Notes: generated from the letters alone by a model not told the origin. Positions 20,235-30,623 are shown, counted from the first letter of the stretch. The stretch is DNA of 64,000 bases from Erwinia_E haradaeae_B (GCF_900698985.1 NZ_LR217730.1:744001-808000); one strand, 5' to 3'. A program made the numbers and translations.

Positions 20235-21737
20235 ATGAATAATAAGATGGTCAACATGATACCTATCATTGCATTAATCGGGAGACCTAATGTAGGAAAA
20301 TCTACCCTTTTTAACCGTTTAACACGGAAAAGAGATGCTCTAGTAGCCAATTTTCCTGGGGTTACTCGGGATCGCCAATATGGTTATTCTCATATCTCAG
20401 GGTGCACATTTATTTGTGTTGATACAAGTGGCATCGATGATAAAAACGAAGACATTTCAAGTCAGATGTTACAACAATCAAAAATAGCCATTATAGAAGC
20501 GCATATAATACTTTTTTTAGTTGATGCCCGCGCTGGGTTAATGCCAGAAGATGTGATTGTTGCTCAGTATTTACGTCTCAGTCAAAAATCAACTTTTGTT
20601 GTTGCTAACAAGATAGCGGGTCTTGACGTGCCCTCGGCGATAGCAGAATTCTGGTCACTTGGACTCGGAGAGGTATATCCTATTGATGCCTCTCATGGAG
20701 AAGGAGTCACAAGTCTTATCACACTAGCCCTTTTGCCTTATATGGATATAATGGAGCAAAAATTAAAAGACGAGCCACATAACAGAACGATAAAACACAA
20801 CTTAGTAACAATACCTAATTTTAAACAATATAAAAATAACAATTATAGATATCCTTTAGCTACACAATCAGCATACACTAATTCCAATCCCAGCAACCTA
20901 CCTATTAAAATAGCAATCGTCGGCAGACCTAATGTAGGTAAATCAACATTAACTAATGCCCTGTTAGGTGAGAAACGAGTGATCGTTGGGAATCTTCCGG
21001 GCACCACCCGTGATAGTGTGCATATTCCAATGGAATATAAAAACCGTCAGTACATCTTAATTGATACGGCTGGAGTGCGACAACGCAAAAAATTAACAGA
21101 AGCCATAGAAAAATTTTCTGTTATTAAAACGCTGCAAGCAATTGAGAATGCTAACGTAGCACTTCTTGTGCTTGATGCAAAAGAATGTGTATCAGATCAG
21201 GACCTTTCAATTCTAAGGTTTATTCTTGATAGCGGAAGGTCTTTAGTTATCATAGTTAATAAGTGGGATACTCTATCCAATGCTTTTCGCAATGAAATAA
21301 AAACTATGATAGGTTCTCGTATAAGCTTTATTGATAATGCAAGAATTCACTTTATTTCCGCGATAACTGGCAGTGGCCTATTACCTCTATTTAACTCTAT
21401 TACTGAAGCTTATGCTTGTGCAACACGACAAATTCATACATCTGCACTTACTCGCATTATGCAGCAAGCAACTAAAGAGCACCAACCACCGCTAGTTACT
21501 ACTCGACGAGCTAAGCTAAAATATGCTCATATTGGTGGGTATAGTCCTCCTGTTGTTGTAATACACGGCAATCAGGTTCAAAACCTACCAGAATCTTATA
21601 AACGATACTTAATCAACTATTTTAGGCGCTCCTTAAATATAAAAGGCACACCTATTCGTATGCAATTTAAAGAAGCAAAAAATCCATATGCAGAAAAATC
21701 AAAAACTTCATGTTATCGTAAATATCGAAAACAATAA
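20235..21737 (+). CDS. der: GTPase Der (EngA), 50S assembly; degenerate first G4 motif
   Basis: Double-GTPase needed for 50S ribosome assembly. The 500 residues comprise G domain 1 (P-loop GRPNVGKST near residue 15), G domain 2 (GRPNVGKST near residue 233, DTAGV, VNKWD) and a C-terminal KH-like domain. In domain 1 the G4 motif, NKTD in E. coli, reads NKIA (20607-20618), so the guanine-specificity Asp is replaced by Ala; G1, G2 (PGVTRD) and G3 (DTSG) remain. The acidic linker between the domains is replaced by a Lys/Asn-rich one and the basic tail is short. The start has GGGA upstream; an ATG 21 bases later also fits the family. In E. coli der is downstream of hisS-yfgM-bamB; here it is separate. 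Confidence 0.97.
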   Translation: MNNKMVNMIPIIALIGRPNVGKSTLFNRLTRKRDALVANFPGVTRDRQYGYSHISGCTFICVDTSGIDDKNEDISSQMLQQSKIAIIEAHIILFLVDARAGLMPEDVIVAQYLRLSQKSTFVVANKIAGLDVPSAIAEFWSLGLGEVYPIDASHGEGVTSLITLALLPYMDIMEQKLKDEPHNRTIKHNLVTIPNFKQYKNNNYRYPLATQSAYTNSNPSNLPIKIAIVGRPNVGKSTLTNALLGEKRVIVGNLPGTTRDSVHIPMEYKNRQYILIDTAGVRQRKKLTEAIEKFSVIKTLQAIENANVALLVLDAKECVSDQDLSILRFILDSGRSLVIIVNKWDTLSNAFRNEIKTMIGSRISFIDNARIHFISAITGSGLLPLFNSITEAYACATRQIHTSALTRIMQQATKEHQPPLVTTRRAKLKYAHIGGYSPPVVVIHGNQVQNLPESYKRYLINYFRRSLNIKGTPIRMQFKEAKNPYAEKSKTSCYRKYRKQ

Positions 21738-23162
21738 AAATATAATCTTTAAAAATCATAAAAATTTTTAATGTTATACACAGTTTATATAATTGTATAA
21801 TACAGTATGCTTACCCTTCTCAAAATATTTTTCATAAAATTTAAAACTTATAATACATATAAAAATATAATAATAAATAAAAGTATTTATACTATTTATT
21901 TATTATTAAATTAATATTAGCGATATTGCCTTTTAGGAGCCCTAAATTGATGTTTACAATAACAATATGTTTCTCTAATTTTTCATTTTTATATAAAAAA
22001 AACACTAAAGATTGCCATACATCAAGACGGTCTTTACAATAAAATAATCCTATTATCGCTATAAAATAGACATAAAATGTATTATTAAGTGATTTAGTTT
22101 ATCGAAAATGTCGTTCTCGTTATATGAAAATATCAATATATAATTATTGAACATAATATTCTCTATCTTATTTTTATTGTTTATTTTATAGGAAGTTTTA
22201 TCTTAACATTGTACACGTATAGTACCGTGTACACATCATATGTTGTAATATATCTTCAATTTGATTAATTTTTATTAATCTAATCTGTATAGCAATATAA
22301 CACGGAAAAGAGATGCTAGATAAAATACCTCTAAACTGCTTCAATCTCTTAAAGATAATAAAAATAGTTATTTTAAAATAATATTTATTATTAAACCATC
22401 GATACTTGAATGCATAAATAAACTAGAAATATTTCTATAAAATAAAAATAAAAATCTAAGAATAATTTATTTTAGTGAAAATTATTATATCATAGAATTA
22501 ATAATTAAAAAATCAAACAGAATTACATGTTTTTAGTATTGAATGCTAGATTTTATTTTTTATGTCAATAGTATTTGAATATCAATGATTACAAACATAT
22601 ATTAAAATTTAAAAGATTAAATATCACCTACTAAAAATTATTATCCAAGAATTTAATCGCTTCAAAGAAAATTATAATAGTTAATATAAGACATCTTAAT
22701 TTTATCTGAAATATTGCAAAAACAAACCTTTGTTTTATATAAAATATAAGAGACAATATTTTTTCTAAAATTCATATTTAAGTGTATTAAAAACATCAGA
22801 TAACTACAGTATATTAAGATTTTGTATACATATCAAATTTGTTATTAATTATATATTATATATAGTTAACATTTACGATATCTTTACTTAAAAATAGATA
22901 ACCAAATGCAACATCACAAGGTTGATTAATTTACACCACTTATAAGTTTTCTTAAAAATTATATAAATGACTCATGAATATTATTCACGCCTCATTGTCA
23001 GAAAAAAGTAATATTATTTCATTCCCTGTTATTTTAATAACATATTATATTGCAAATAAAATTTTGCAATAGCACTTATTTTAACTAACTATAATGTATA
23101 AATATTACACATAAGTAATATAAGAAAATATAGGGTAACATGAATTAACAAGGACCTAAATA
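21738..23162. other. Spacer between der and ygfZ, with a der-derived 20-mer
   Basis: About 1.4 kb, AT-rich, no gene recognised. It contains a 20-base copy of a der segment at 22298-22317 and a short perfect inverted repeat TGTACACG / CGTGTACA (22210-22217 and 22226-22233). Confidence 0.55.
22298..22317 (+). repeat. 20-base exact copy of a der coding segment
   Basis: TAACACGGAAAAGAGATGCT occurs here and inside der at 20320-20339, same strand, 1978 bases apart. Flanks on both sides differ. Its G/C content is higher than the surrounding spacer. Confidence 0.85.
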
Positions 23163-24140
23163 ATGCTAAGTATTCCTTTTTTGCCTCAACCACTATTAGC
23201 TTCAAAAACACTTCCACTTACTGTGATGTCGTTAGAACAATGGGTTGTAATAAATGTTATTGGTGATGATCGCATCAACTATTTACAAAGTCAGCTAACA
23301 TTAGATGTTGCCTCCCTACATCCAAACCAACATCGCTATGCCGCTCATTGTAGTCCTGATGGAAAAACATGGAGTAATTTATGCTTGTTCCACCGCGGCA
23401 GTCAATTAACATATATTGTGCGTCGTAGCTTATATGATCAACAATTAAATGAATTAAAAAAATATGCAATATTCTCAAAAATCATGTTGGTTGCAGATGA
23501 TCAAGCTATACTTTTAGGTATAGCTGGTATCCAGGCTAAGAAGGCATTAGATAGTTTTTTTTATACCCTTCCAGATATTTTATCACCAGTCATTCAGCAA
23601 GACAGTAGTACGCTATTATGGTTTAAAAGACCAGAAGAACGATTTATCCTAGTAACAACAATAGAAAAAGCAGATATGTTTGTTAAACATATCAAAAACA
23701 AGGCATACTTCAATAATAGTCCACAATGGTTAGCTCTAGATATTGAGGCGGGCATACCTATTATTGAAAGCAGTACAACTGGAAAATTTATTCCTCAAGC
23801 TCTTAATTTACATGAATTAGATGCTATCAGTTTTAAAAAGGGGTGCTATATAGGACAAGAAGTAGTAGCACGCACTACATTTCGCAATTCTAATCAACGT
23901 GCATTATATTGGCTAGCCGGAATCTCTGATAAAATTTTAGAACCTAATGACAAACTAGAAATAAAAATCGGTAATCACTGGAGACGTTCTGGAATCATTC
24001 TTAGTGCATGCCGACTCAAAAACAATATCATTTGGGTGCAAGCAGTTTTAAATAAAAACCTAAAAAATAGCACTCTATTACGTGCTTATAACGACGAAAA
24101 CAGTCACTTTAAAATCAATCAGATATCATATAAAATTTAA
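23163..24140 (+). CDS. ygfZ: YgfZ, folate-dependent Fe-S cluster repair protein
   Basis: Tetrahydrofolate-binding protein of the GcvT-like family that supports Fe-S enzymes such as MiaB. The 325 residues compare with 326 in E. coli. The signature KKGCYIGQEVVAR near residue 225 carries the essential cysteine. The family stretch FKRPEERFILV and the WLALDIEAGIPII segment are present. AAGGA lies upstream of the ATG. Its retention fits the several Fe-S enzymes nearby in this window (IspG, IspH, RlmN). Confidence 0.97.
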   Translation: MLSIPFLPQPLLASKTLPLTVMSLEQWVVINVIGDDRINYLQSQLTLDVASLHPNQHRYAAHCSPDGKTWSNLCLFHRGSQLTYIVRRSLYDQQLNELKKYAIFSKIMLVADDQAILLGIAGIQAKKALDSFFYTLPDILSPVIQQDSSTLLWFKRPEERFILVTTIEKADMFVKHIKNKAYFNNSPQWLALDIEAGIPIIESSTTGKFIPQALNLHELDAISFKKGCYIGQEVVARTTFRNSNQRALYWLAGISDKILEPNDKLEIKIGNHWRRSGIILSACRLKNNIIWVQAVLNKNLKNSTLLRAYNDENSHFKINQISYKI

Positions 24141-25093
24141 CATGCATACCTTTTTAATTTGATAAATACAATAGGTTAATCTTAATTGTATTGTGTAATA
24201 CAATTTCATTAAAAATATGTAATTGAATTGACATTGTATGAAATAAGTCGCACAAGCATAAATCAAGTTATTAATAATATATATATTATATATGAAAAAC
24301 ACTGAAATTATTATTGTATATACAATCTATCACTCTATTTAAAAAAGACCCCTAGTAAAGATATTGGCTAGTATATAATCACTTAGACATTAGCTAATCT
24401 CATAATCTAAAATGAACTCTATTCATCTAGAGTCTTGTTATATATACAGAATGAAAAAAATCATGCATAACATATTTCAATTATATTCAGAAAGCTCTAG
24501 ATATTGAAAATATATCTACCCTTTTATTAAAAATTACATAGTATATTATATATTATATCTATAATACTATTTGAAATATTTCGTACCTTGCAGTATTGCA
24601 TGTTTTATAAGAGCGATCTCTGTAGATCAATGAATTTTTGATATGTGTTTTTTCTAATATAATTATAATATATAATTAATACATAATTTTAGATAAAAAA
24701 AGGAATATAGCTACACTTCATATAAATATATATTTTAATGTATTTTTAAATTAATAAAAAGCTTTTATTTTAATTCATAACTTCTTGAAAAACATTGACA
24801 AGATAAAATGTAATATATGAATATCAAAGGAAATATTTTTATTAAAAATACCATATGTACCTATTAATCTAATACAATCTTAAAATAAAGCGAAAAAATT
24901 TTACCTTAATTCTGCATAATATTTTGATATTATAATTATTGAAAGTCTGTATATATAAAAAGAATATAAATCAATGATATAATTAAATGATATCAGTCAT
25001 TCTATAGAAAATAGAACCAAAAAAATTATCCGTTAATGATAAATAAAAAGATACAATTCTTTGAACCAATATACAAATTTCAGATGTTTTTCT
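24141..25093. other. Spacer between ygfZ and the cmoB pseudogene
   Basis: About 950 bases of AT-rich DNA with nothing I can support. Confidence 0.6.
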
Positions 25094-25990
25094 TTAGGAG
25101 TTTTCCGTTGCAATCAATATAGCGCGCTGCGGAACAGGATATTCTTCTACTATTTTTTTGTCTGATCTTTCGGAGCAAAAAAGCCTGATAAGGCTACGCT
25201 AATCATCCAGTTAGTGCTCTTTTTTCCTCAGTGCTTATTATAATATTAGAAATAATACATACATTAAAAAAACCAAATTTTTCTATCCACCACTTCAGTA
25301 CTTAACTTAATGGAATAAAATATACATTATGCATCCGAACGTAACGTTTATAAGGTTCTAGAATCCTTCAATTATTACTCTCTAATAATCAATGTTATTA
25401 ACACTAGCTTCTCCACTTTTATTAACTATAATTTCAATTAAAGTAAATCATCCAATGGAGCAAGACAATGATGGAGTTCTCTTATAGAGAATACGTATCA
25501 AGTTCTTTAAAAAGAGACATCTTTTTTTATGTCTAAAGATATTAACTGCGTTTTTTCTCATTACCTAATAATTTTTGTATTGCTTCAAATGAATACAAAA
25601 AATAGGCATTAGATCCATTCGCACCACTAGATACGTATCGCACCCGAGCATACGCCATATATAATAACCAGTAACACAGCCTGTATCTAGCACAAAACAA
25701 CCAGACAAAGAGGAAACATGAGAAGAGAACTTATCCCACTTAAAAATCTGATCGCCATTCACTATCAATATGCATCTTATATAATGTACAAGGACCTTTA
25801 CGCCATGGTATAAAATTTTGCAATAACTTGTTAATTCTTATACGCTAATGCTCTATTATCTGATCTTTGCCCGCTAAAACACCATACAATCAGTTTAAAA
25901 CTTCTAGTTTTCCATTAGGTAAATATTTTATCGACCGCTCTCAAAACTTTAAATGATTATGTAGTAATTCACGTTACCAGGAATAAGTAA
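25094..25990 (-). pseudogene. cmoB: Broken cmoB (tRNA U34 carboxymethyltransferase)
   Basis: Remnant of the enzyme that carboxymethylates ho5U34 of tRNA using carboxy-SAM. Reading the minus strand from 25990 down, I see KYLPNGKLEVLN*, then KLLQNFIPWRKGP (family LMRNLMPWRKGP), then WDKFSSHVSSLSGCFVLDTG and GYYIWRMLG (family [29 protein letters not shown]). The 3' end reads VEEYPVPQRAILIA before a TAA at 25094-25096 (family VEGYPAPKRAVLIA). Several stops and frameshifts interrupt it, and the SAM-binding DVGCGSG is damaged to DTGCVTG. It directly follows broken cmoA, the E. coli order. Confidence 0.93.
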
Positions 25991-26017
25991 TTATAAGTCA
26001 GGTGTTTAACTAATACT

Positions 26018-26808
26018 TCAAAGGAATTTTAGAGATAATATAATAAAAATTATAAACATTTTATTATCAATAGAACCTAATTTTAATGCAAGTATTGAAC
26101 CAAAATTAAAATACTGAAACCAGAGTGTATAATGCTGAAAACCAGTATTCTTTAGTCGCTGAATGTAAGTTGCAAAGGTCTTTGTCAATATAACCTTATC
26201 TAACATATAACGTTTTGATAAATGTCTAAATCACTACAGCCATTGATACGATTAAAATCATAGTACATATCTAACAAGATATGATCAATCATTATATCAG
26301 AAAAAGTAAACTTTTCAGATAAAACTAATATACCATATGTATTAAGCCCACTTCATATCACATTTAGTAAGTTTGGACGCTCTCCTGTTTAATCAAACTG
26401 CAAAATAAAATTCAATACCGCTAATAAGGCATTATAAATTTCAATATTCTGCAGATCATCCTTAATTATTTTAATTGTTGTCTCAGCGATACAGAAAGAC
26501 TATATGTCAATACAGAAACGTTTGATCATTTCGTCCAAATTATCTACAGCAATAATTTTACAACTTCTGCCATAAATATTTTTCTCATGTTCAATAGTAA
26601 CTGCACCTGTAGAGCAATCAAGATCATAAACCTGGGTACTGCTTTTCACGTAACGTTTAGCTAAGTATCCAATCATTGATAGAAAATTGTGATTATCTGG
26701 GACAGAAAGTTTAATGATATCAGAAAATGCTTCAGGGAAATAATCATTAAATATCTACCGATCTAAATCTACAATAGGTTTTGATAGTAAAGTATCGCGT
26801 TTATATTA
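26018..26808 (-). pseudogene. cmoA: Broken cmoA (carboxy-SAM synthase)
   Basis: Remnant of the enzyme that makes carboxy-S-adenosylmethionine from SAM and prephenate for CmoB. The frame begins RDTLLSKPIVDLDR*IF, where the E. coli TGG of DWTFDE has become TAG. It continues with STQVYDLDCSTGAVTI and CKIIAVDNLDEMI (family TQVYDLGCSLGAATLS, CKIIAIDNSPAMI). The C-terminus reads YTLWFQYFNFGSILALK (family SELWFQCFNFGSLVALK). The start codon is lost, and internal stops and shifts are present. The similarity is still high, so inactivation is fairly recent. Confidence 0.94.
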
Positions 26809-27567
26809 ATTAATCATTCTAAATAAGAATCTCTCTATAGCTTCAAATTTATCAACCTTATTTAAGAATTGGATATTTTTATATATATTAATATACATAT
26901 TTTTAATATAATGTATATGATATTAATAAGCTATTTGAATATTAAGTGTACAATTTTTAAGTATATAAAATAACAGCAATTTTATTAATTTAAGTCCTTT
27001 AGCAAAACATCATAATATAAAATATAAATTTAAACGCATATCTTAACTAGAATTTAAAAACTCAAACCACTACCTTTATCTGAACATGATGCCCTTCAAT
27101 CCTTACTTTGGTATTACATAAAACAATATAATTAAAAATCCGTGTAAAAATTAAACTATATCAAACATCTCACAGAAACATTCTTATCTAACATATTTTA
27201 AGTAAAAATATAGATTGCTTTTAATTCATAAAAAAAGATAAAACACCTATACTGAGTGAATATATATGACATCAAAACATGCATGCTAATCTTAAATTAT
27301 TATTAAGGAGATAGTTTATTTTACATAAAATAATCTTGATTTATTTAAGATTAGGCTATTTTTTACTAGAAAAAAAAATTATTTAGGTATTAGTCTAACT
27401 TATACAAGTTTTGTGATTTGGATAAAAAATTTATGCCCTCTTTTTGTAAGCTCGGTAATAGCGTTACTTATGCTCTCAATATAAATAAATAAAAAAATTT
27501 TATTTTTCTATCTTAGTCATAGTAAATGATTACGTATCCATAATGATAATACCATATTAACCGAATA
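26809..27567. other. Spacer between cmoA remnant and gloB
   Basis: About 760 bases. It holds a long-armed inverted repeat at 27287-27353. No gene is recognised. Confidence 0.55.
27287..27353. repeat. Inverted repeat with internal hairpin
   Basis: TAATCTTAAAT (27287-27297) pairs perfectly with ATTTAAGATTA (27343-27353). The 45-base loop contains a second perfect stem, TTATTTT-ACAT-AAAATAA. A T-run follows shortly after on the plus strand. Role unknown. Confidence 0.6.
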
Positions 27568-28350
27568 CTATATGTCTTCTTGAAACTGATCTTTTTTGTA
27601 ACGCAATAGTTTAAATATCTGACTCTCATTTAAACACGATCCATTTATAGTAATTTTTTTTTGCAACTCTATATCTTTAGTTCTAAGAAAAATATTGATT
27701 TTTCTCTCATGTGCTAGTGTTGTTGGTAAAGTTCTGATATTCTTGGTACGTAATTCCTTAACGTGATAATAATACCCTCTTATATCAGAATCTTCTGGAT
27801 AAAGTGCATGAGCAAAAGTCAAATTTGATAAAGTGTATTCATGTGAGCCACATATTAATGTATCCTCGGGCAACCTATTTAAATTCTTCAAAGACTCAAA
27901 CATCTGCTGTGATGTCCCTTCGAATATTTTTCCGCAACCTGCAGAAAATAATGTATCTCCACAAAATAAATAAGGATAGGAAAAATAAGAAACATGCCCT
28001 AAAGTATGCCCTGGTGTACCAATTACTCTAAAATTCATATCTAAGATATTGATATTATCTCCATGTTGGATAAGTATATTTGCCCCATAATAACTGGTCT
28101 CCGGGGGCCCAAACACAATAAGATCAGGATAAATAGTTAGTAGTGTTAATACACCACCTATATGATCATAGTGATGATGTGTTAATAAAATTGCTTTAAG
28201 CTTCCAGCGTTTTTTCGCTATCAAGTCTAAAACGGGAATAGCATCACTTGGATCGACCATTAAACATTGATCATTATCATTATTTAAAACCCAAATATAA
28301 TTATCCTGAAGGGCGATGATGCTTGTTAAGGTTATCTTTTGTGAATCCAT
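27568..28350 (-). CDS. gloB: Hydroxyacylglutathione hydrolase (glyoxalase II)
   Basis: Metallo-beta-lactamase-fold enzyme that hydrolyses S-lactoylglutathione in methylglyoxal detoxification. The metal site THHHYDH lies near residue 55, with TPGHTLGH and FCGDTLFSAGCGK after it and HEYTLSN further on. I use the ATG at 28348-28350 (260 residues; E. coli 251); a GTG two codons upstream is the alternative. The C-terminus runs a few residues past the family end (KKDQF then QEDI). It sits beside rnhA-dnaQ as in E. coli, but yafS is missing between. Confidence 0.97.
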   Translation of the reverse strand: MDSQKITLTSIIALQDNYIWVLNNDNDQCLMVDPSDAIPVLDLIAKKRWKLKAILLTHHHYDHIGGVLTLLTIYPDLIVFGPPETSYYGANILIQHGDNINILDMNFRVIGTPGHTLGHVSYFSYPYLFCGDTLFSAGCGKIFEGTSQQMFESLKNLNRLPEDTLICGSHEYTLSNLTFAHALYPEDSDIRGYYYHVKELRTKNIRTLPTTLAHERKINIFLRTKDIELQKKITINGSCLNESQIFKLLRYKKDQFQEDI

Positions 28351-29128
28351 ACTCACACCATGAAAAATTATAGTATATTATTATGATAATATCTAAAATA
28401 TAATCCATAAACTAATCTTTACAAGATTACAAATATCTTTAAAAAAACAATTCCAGTTTATTTATTAATGTCTTATATTCTAATTTCATACAATATCATT
28501 ATTATCACTTATCTAAAAAAATCATTTACTGCAGCTTTTCTTGTAGAAGAAATAATTCTTTTTATATAATACATTACTTAAAAAGTTATCATAAGTATAA
28601 TAAGAATTATACTCATAATATAAACAATCGCATATTTTAAGAATGTGAGTATAAATATTTTTATATTCTCGTAAAATATATAATCATTTAAGTAAAATAT
28701 TCTATTAGATAAAACCTTGAATAACTATTGTTCAATAAAAGAAAATTTTTACAATAAGTGTGTAACTATCATTCACTATTAGGTCTAAATTAATCAATAT
28801 TATTAGTGCAAAACTATGCAATCATAGAATTTATAGTTACATAATAGTGTCCATTTATTAAAAGACTCCATTCATTCACAAAGTAAAATCTAAATTATTC
28901 CTTGTTTTTACTATAAGCTCTGTATCTTAGCTTAAAATTATGTAACGTTTAACATATAGCCATTCATTATTGATGAATGGATTTTTTCTTATAATCAAAT
29001 GATTTAGCACTAGCATTTAATGTAAAATATCATTAAATGTTGTATATCATTTTTACGATATATTATGTATACTGTATATATTGTGCATAAATATTATTAT
29101 TTTGTTAATAAAAAAACTTAATAAAGAC
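28351..29128. other. Spacer where yafS would be expected
   Basis: In E. coli a plus-oriented yafS lies between gloB and rnhA. No yafS frame is readable here, but a good plus-strand terminator remains at 28960-28991. Confidence 0.55.
28960..28991 (+). terminator. Orphan rho-independent terminator
   Basis: CCATTCAT (28960-28967), loop TATTG, ATGAATGG (28973-28980), then ATTTTTTCTT. The stem is perfect and the T-run is on the plus strand, where no gene lies upstream until ygfZ. It may be left over from a lost yafS, or it may act as a bidirectional element behind rnhA. Confidence 0.75.
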
Positions 29129-29638
29129 TTATACAGTATCACTATCTATTCTAATACCTAATGCAGAAGATTGAGATTGCAACTGATAGCCAAAATCATA
29201 TAAAGTTGGATTTCCTGCTGCAGTTTTAGCTATTTCGTCACAACGCTCATTATCTATATTACCCATGTGTCCTTTTACCCATTTCCAGGTCATATGATGC
29301 TTAATTATAGCTCTTTCTAAGCGTTGCCAGAGATCAATATTTTTTACTTTTTGATTATCAACAGTTTTCCACCCCCGTTTTTTCCAATTATCTATCCAAA
29401 GAGTAATACCCTGTCTTACATATTGACTATCCGTACTAAGAACGACTACACAAGGTTTAGTCAATGCTTCTAACCCAGCTATTGCTGCCATAATTTCCAT
29501 ACGATTATTGGTTGTTAGATAGAAGCCAGCGCTAAAGGTTTTTTCATATCTCCCATAACGCATGATCGCGCAATAACCCCCTTGACCTGGATTACCCAAG
29601 CATGAACCATCAGTAAACACTTCTACCTTTTTAAGCAT
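29129..29638 (-). CDS. rnhA: Ribonuclease HI
   Basis: Cleaves RNA in RNA-DNA hybrids, removing R-loops and primers. The 169 residues compare with 155 in E. coli, the excess being a C-terminal tail after DFGYQL. Catalytic residues are visible: Asp in FTDGSCLGNPG (10), Glu in NNRMEIMAA (48), Asp in STDSQYVRQG (70), His in KGHMG and Asp in NERCDEIA. It is divergent from dnaQ with 74 bases between them, as in E. coli, where the promoters overlap. Confidence 0.98.
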   Translation of the reverse strand: MLKKVEVFTDGSCLGNPGQGGYCAIMRYGRYEKTFSAGFYLTTNNRMEIMAAIAGLEALTKPCVVVLSTDSQYVRQGITLWIDNWKKRGWKTVDNQKVKNIDLWQRLERAIIKHHMTWKWVKGHMGNIDNERCDEIAKTAAGNPTLYDFGYQLQSQSSALGIRIDSDTV

Positions 29639-29712
29639 TGATCAAAGACTCCATTATAGTATAATACAAAAAACCTAATATAAATGAGCCCAAATAAGAG
29701 AGAACAGATTCC

Positions 29713-30447
29713 ATGCGTCAAATTATACTTGATACTGAAACTACTGGAATGAATATCATTGGTCCCCCGCATGAAGGGCATCGTATTATTGAGATCGGAG
29801 CCGTAGAGGTAATTAATCGACGTCTAACTGGAAATAATTTTCATTTTTATATAAACCCAAATCGTTTAGTAGAACCAGAGGCGTTCCGTATACACGGGAT
29901 TTCTGATGATTTTTTAAAAGATAAGCCAACTTTTTCACAGATTGCTGATGATTTTTTAGCTTATATTAAAGGTGGAGAGCTAGTTATCCATAATGCTTCA
30001 TTCGATATTGGTTTTATTGATTATGAATTTTCTAGATTGCATCGAGGAATCGCAAAAACTGACACTTTCTGCAAAATAACAGATAGTTTATCCATAGCTC
30101 GTAAGCTATTCCCCGGTAAACGAAATAACCTCAATGCACTCTGTACACGTTATAAGATAGACAATAGTAAACGCACGCTGCATGGTGCATTACTGGATGC
30201 AGAAATTTTAGCAGAAATTTTTCTAATGATGACTGGAGGACAAATTACGCTACCTTTATTCACGCAAATATCATGTGATTCAATCATAAATAATAAAAAT
30301 AATCATCAAACATCTCATGCTTCTACAAAACTTTGCGTAATTCACGCAACTGAAGATGAATTGACAGCTCATACAGAACGCTTAAATTTAATAAAAGAAA
30401 AAAATGGAATCTGTTTGTGGGATCCTCATCCCGCGCTAAAAAAATGA
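29713..30447 (+). CDS. dnaQ: DNA polymerase III epsilon subunit (proofreading exonuclease)
   Basis: 3'-5' exonuclease of the replicative polymerase core. The 244 residues match E. coli (243). Exo motifs are intact: LDTETTG (Asp, Glu), HNASFDIGF, and HGALLDAEIL with the catalytic His and Asp. The C-terminal region that binds the alpha subunit is kept, with HTERLNLIKEKNGICLW close to the E. coli end. GAGAA lies upstream of the ATG. Proofreading is therefore likely retained in spite of the AT drift. A tRNA-Asp gene follows 99 bases later. Confidence 0.98.
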   Translation: MRQIILDTETTGMNIIGPPHEGHRIIEIGAVEVINRRLTGNNFHFYINPNRLVEPEAFRIHGISDDFLKDKPTFSQIADDFLAYIKGGELVIHNASFDIGFIDYEFSRLHRGIAKTDTFCKITDSLSIARKLFPGKRNNLNALCTRYKIDNSKRTLHGALLDAEILAEIFLMMTGGQITLPLFTQISCDSIINNKNNHQTSHASTKLCVIHATEDELTAHTERLNLIKEKNGICLWDPHPALKK

Positions 30448-30478
30448 TAATATGCTAATACTTTCCTATATAAAATTA

Positions 30479-30507
30479 TTGACGAATATTCTAATCCCAT
30501 CTATGAT
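30479..30507 (+). promoter_or_regulatory. Sigma-70 promoter for tRNA-Asp
   Basis: TTGACG (30479-30484), a 17-base spacer, and TATGAT (30502-30507), each five of six to consensus. Transcription would begin near 30514, about 33 bases before the tRNA. Confidence 0.75.
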
Positions 30508-30546
30508 ATATAAAAGTTTTAGTAAATACATAAAATTAAATAGTAT

Positions 30547-30623
30547 GGAGCGGTAGTTCAGTTGGTTAGAATACCTGCCTGTCACGCAGGGGGTCGCGGG
30601 TTCGAGTCCCGTCCGTTCCGCCA
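30547..30623 (+). tRNA. aspV: tRNA-Asp (anticodon GTC)
   Basis: A complete 77-base cloverleaf with encoded CCA. Acceptor GGAGCGG pairs with CCGTTCC, allowing one G-U pair; the discriminator is G. The anticodon loop CTGTCAC gives GTC, and the T arm contains GTTCGAGTC. In E. coli aspV also follows dnaQ, which gives the symbol. Confidence 0.98.

Noticed and set aside
27404..27485. Minus-strand open stretch reading ITELTKRGHKFFIQITKL
   Set aside because: Only about 26 codons, no start codon and no family match.
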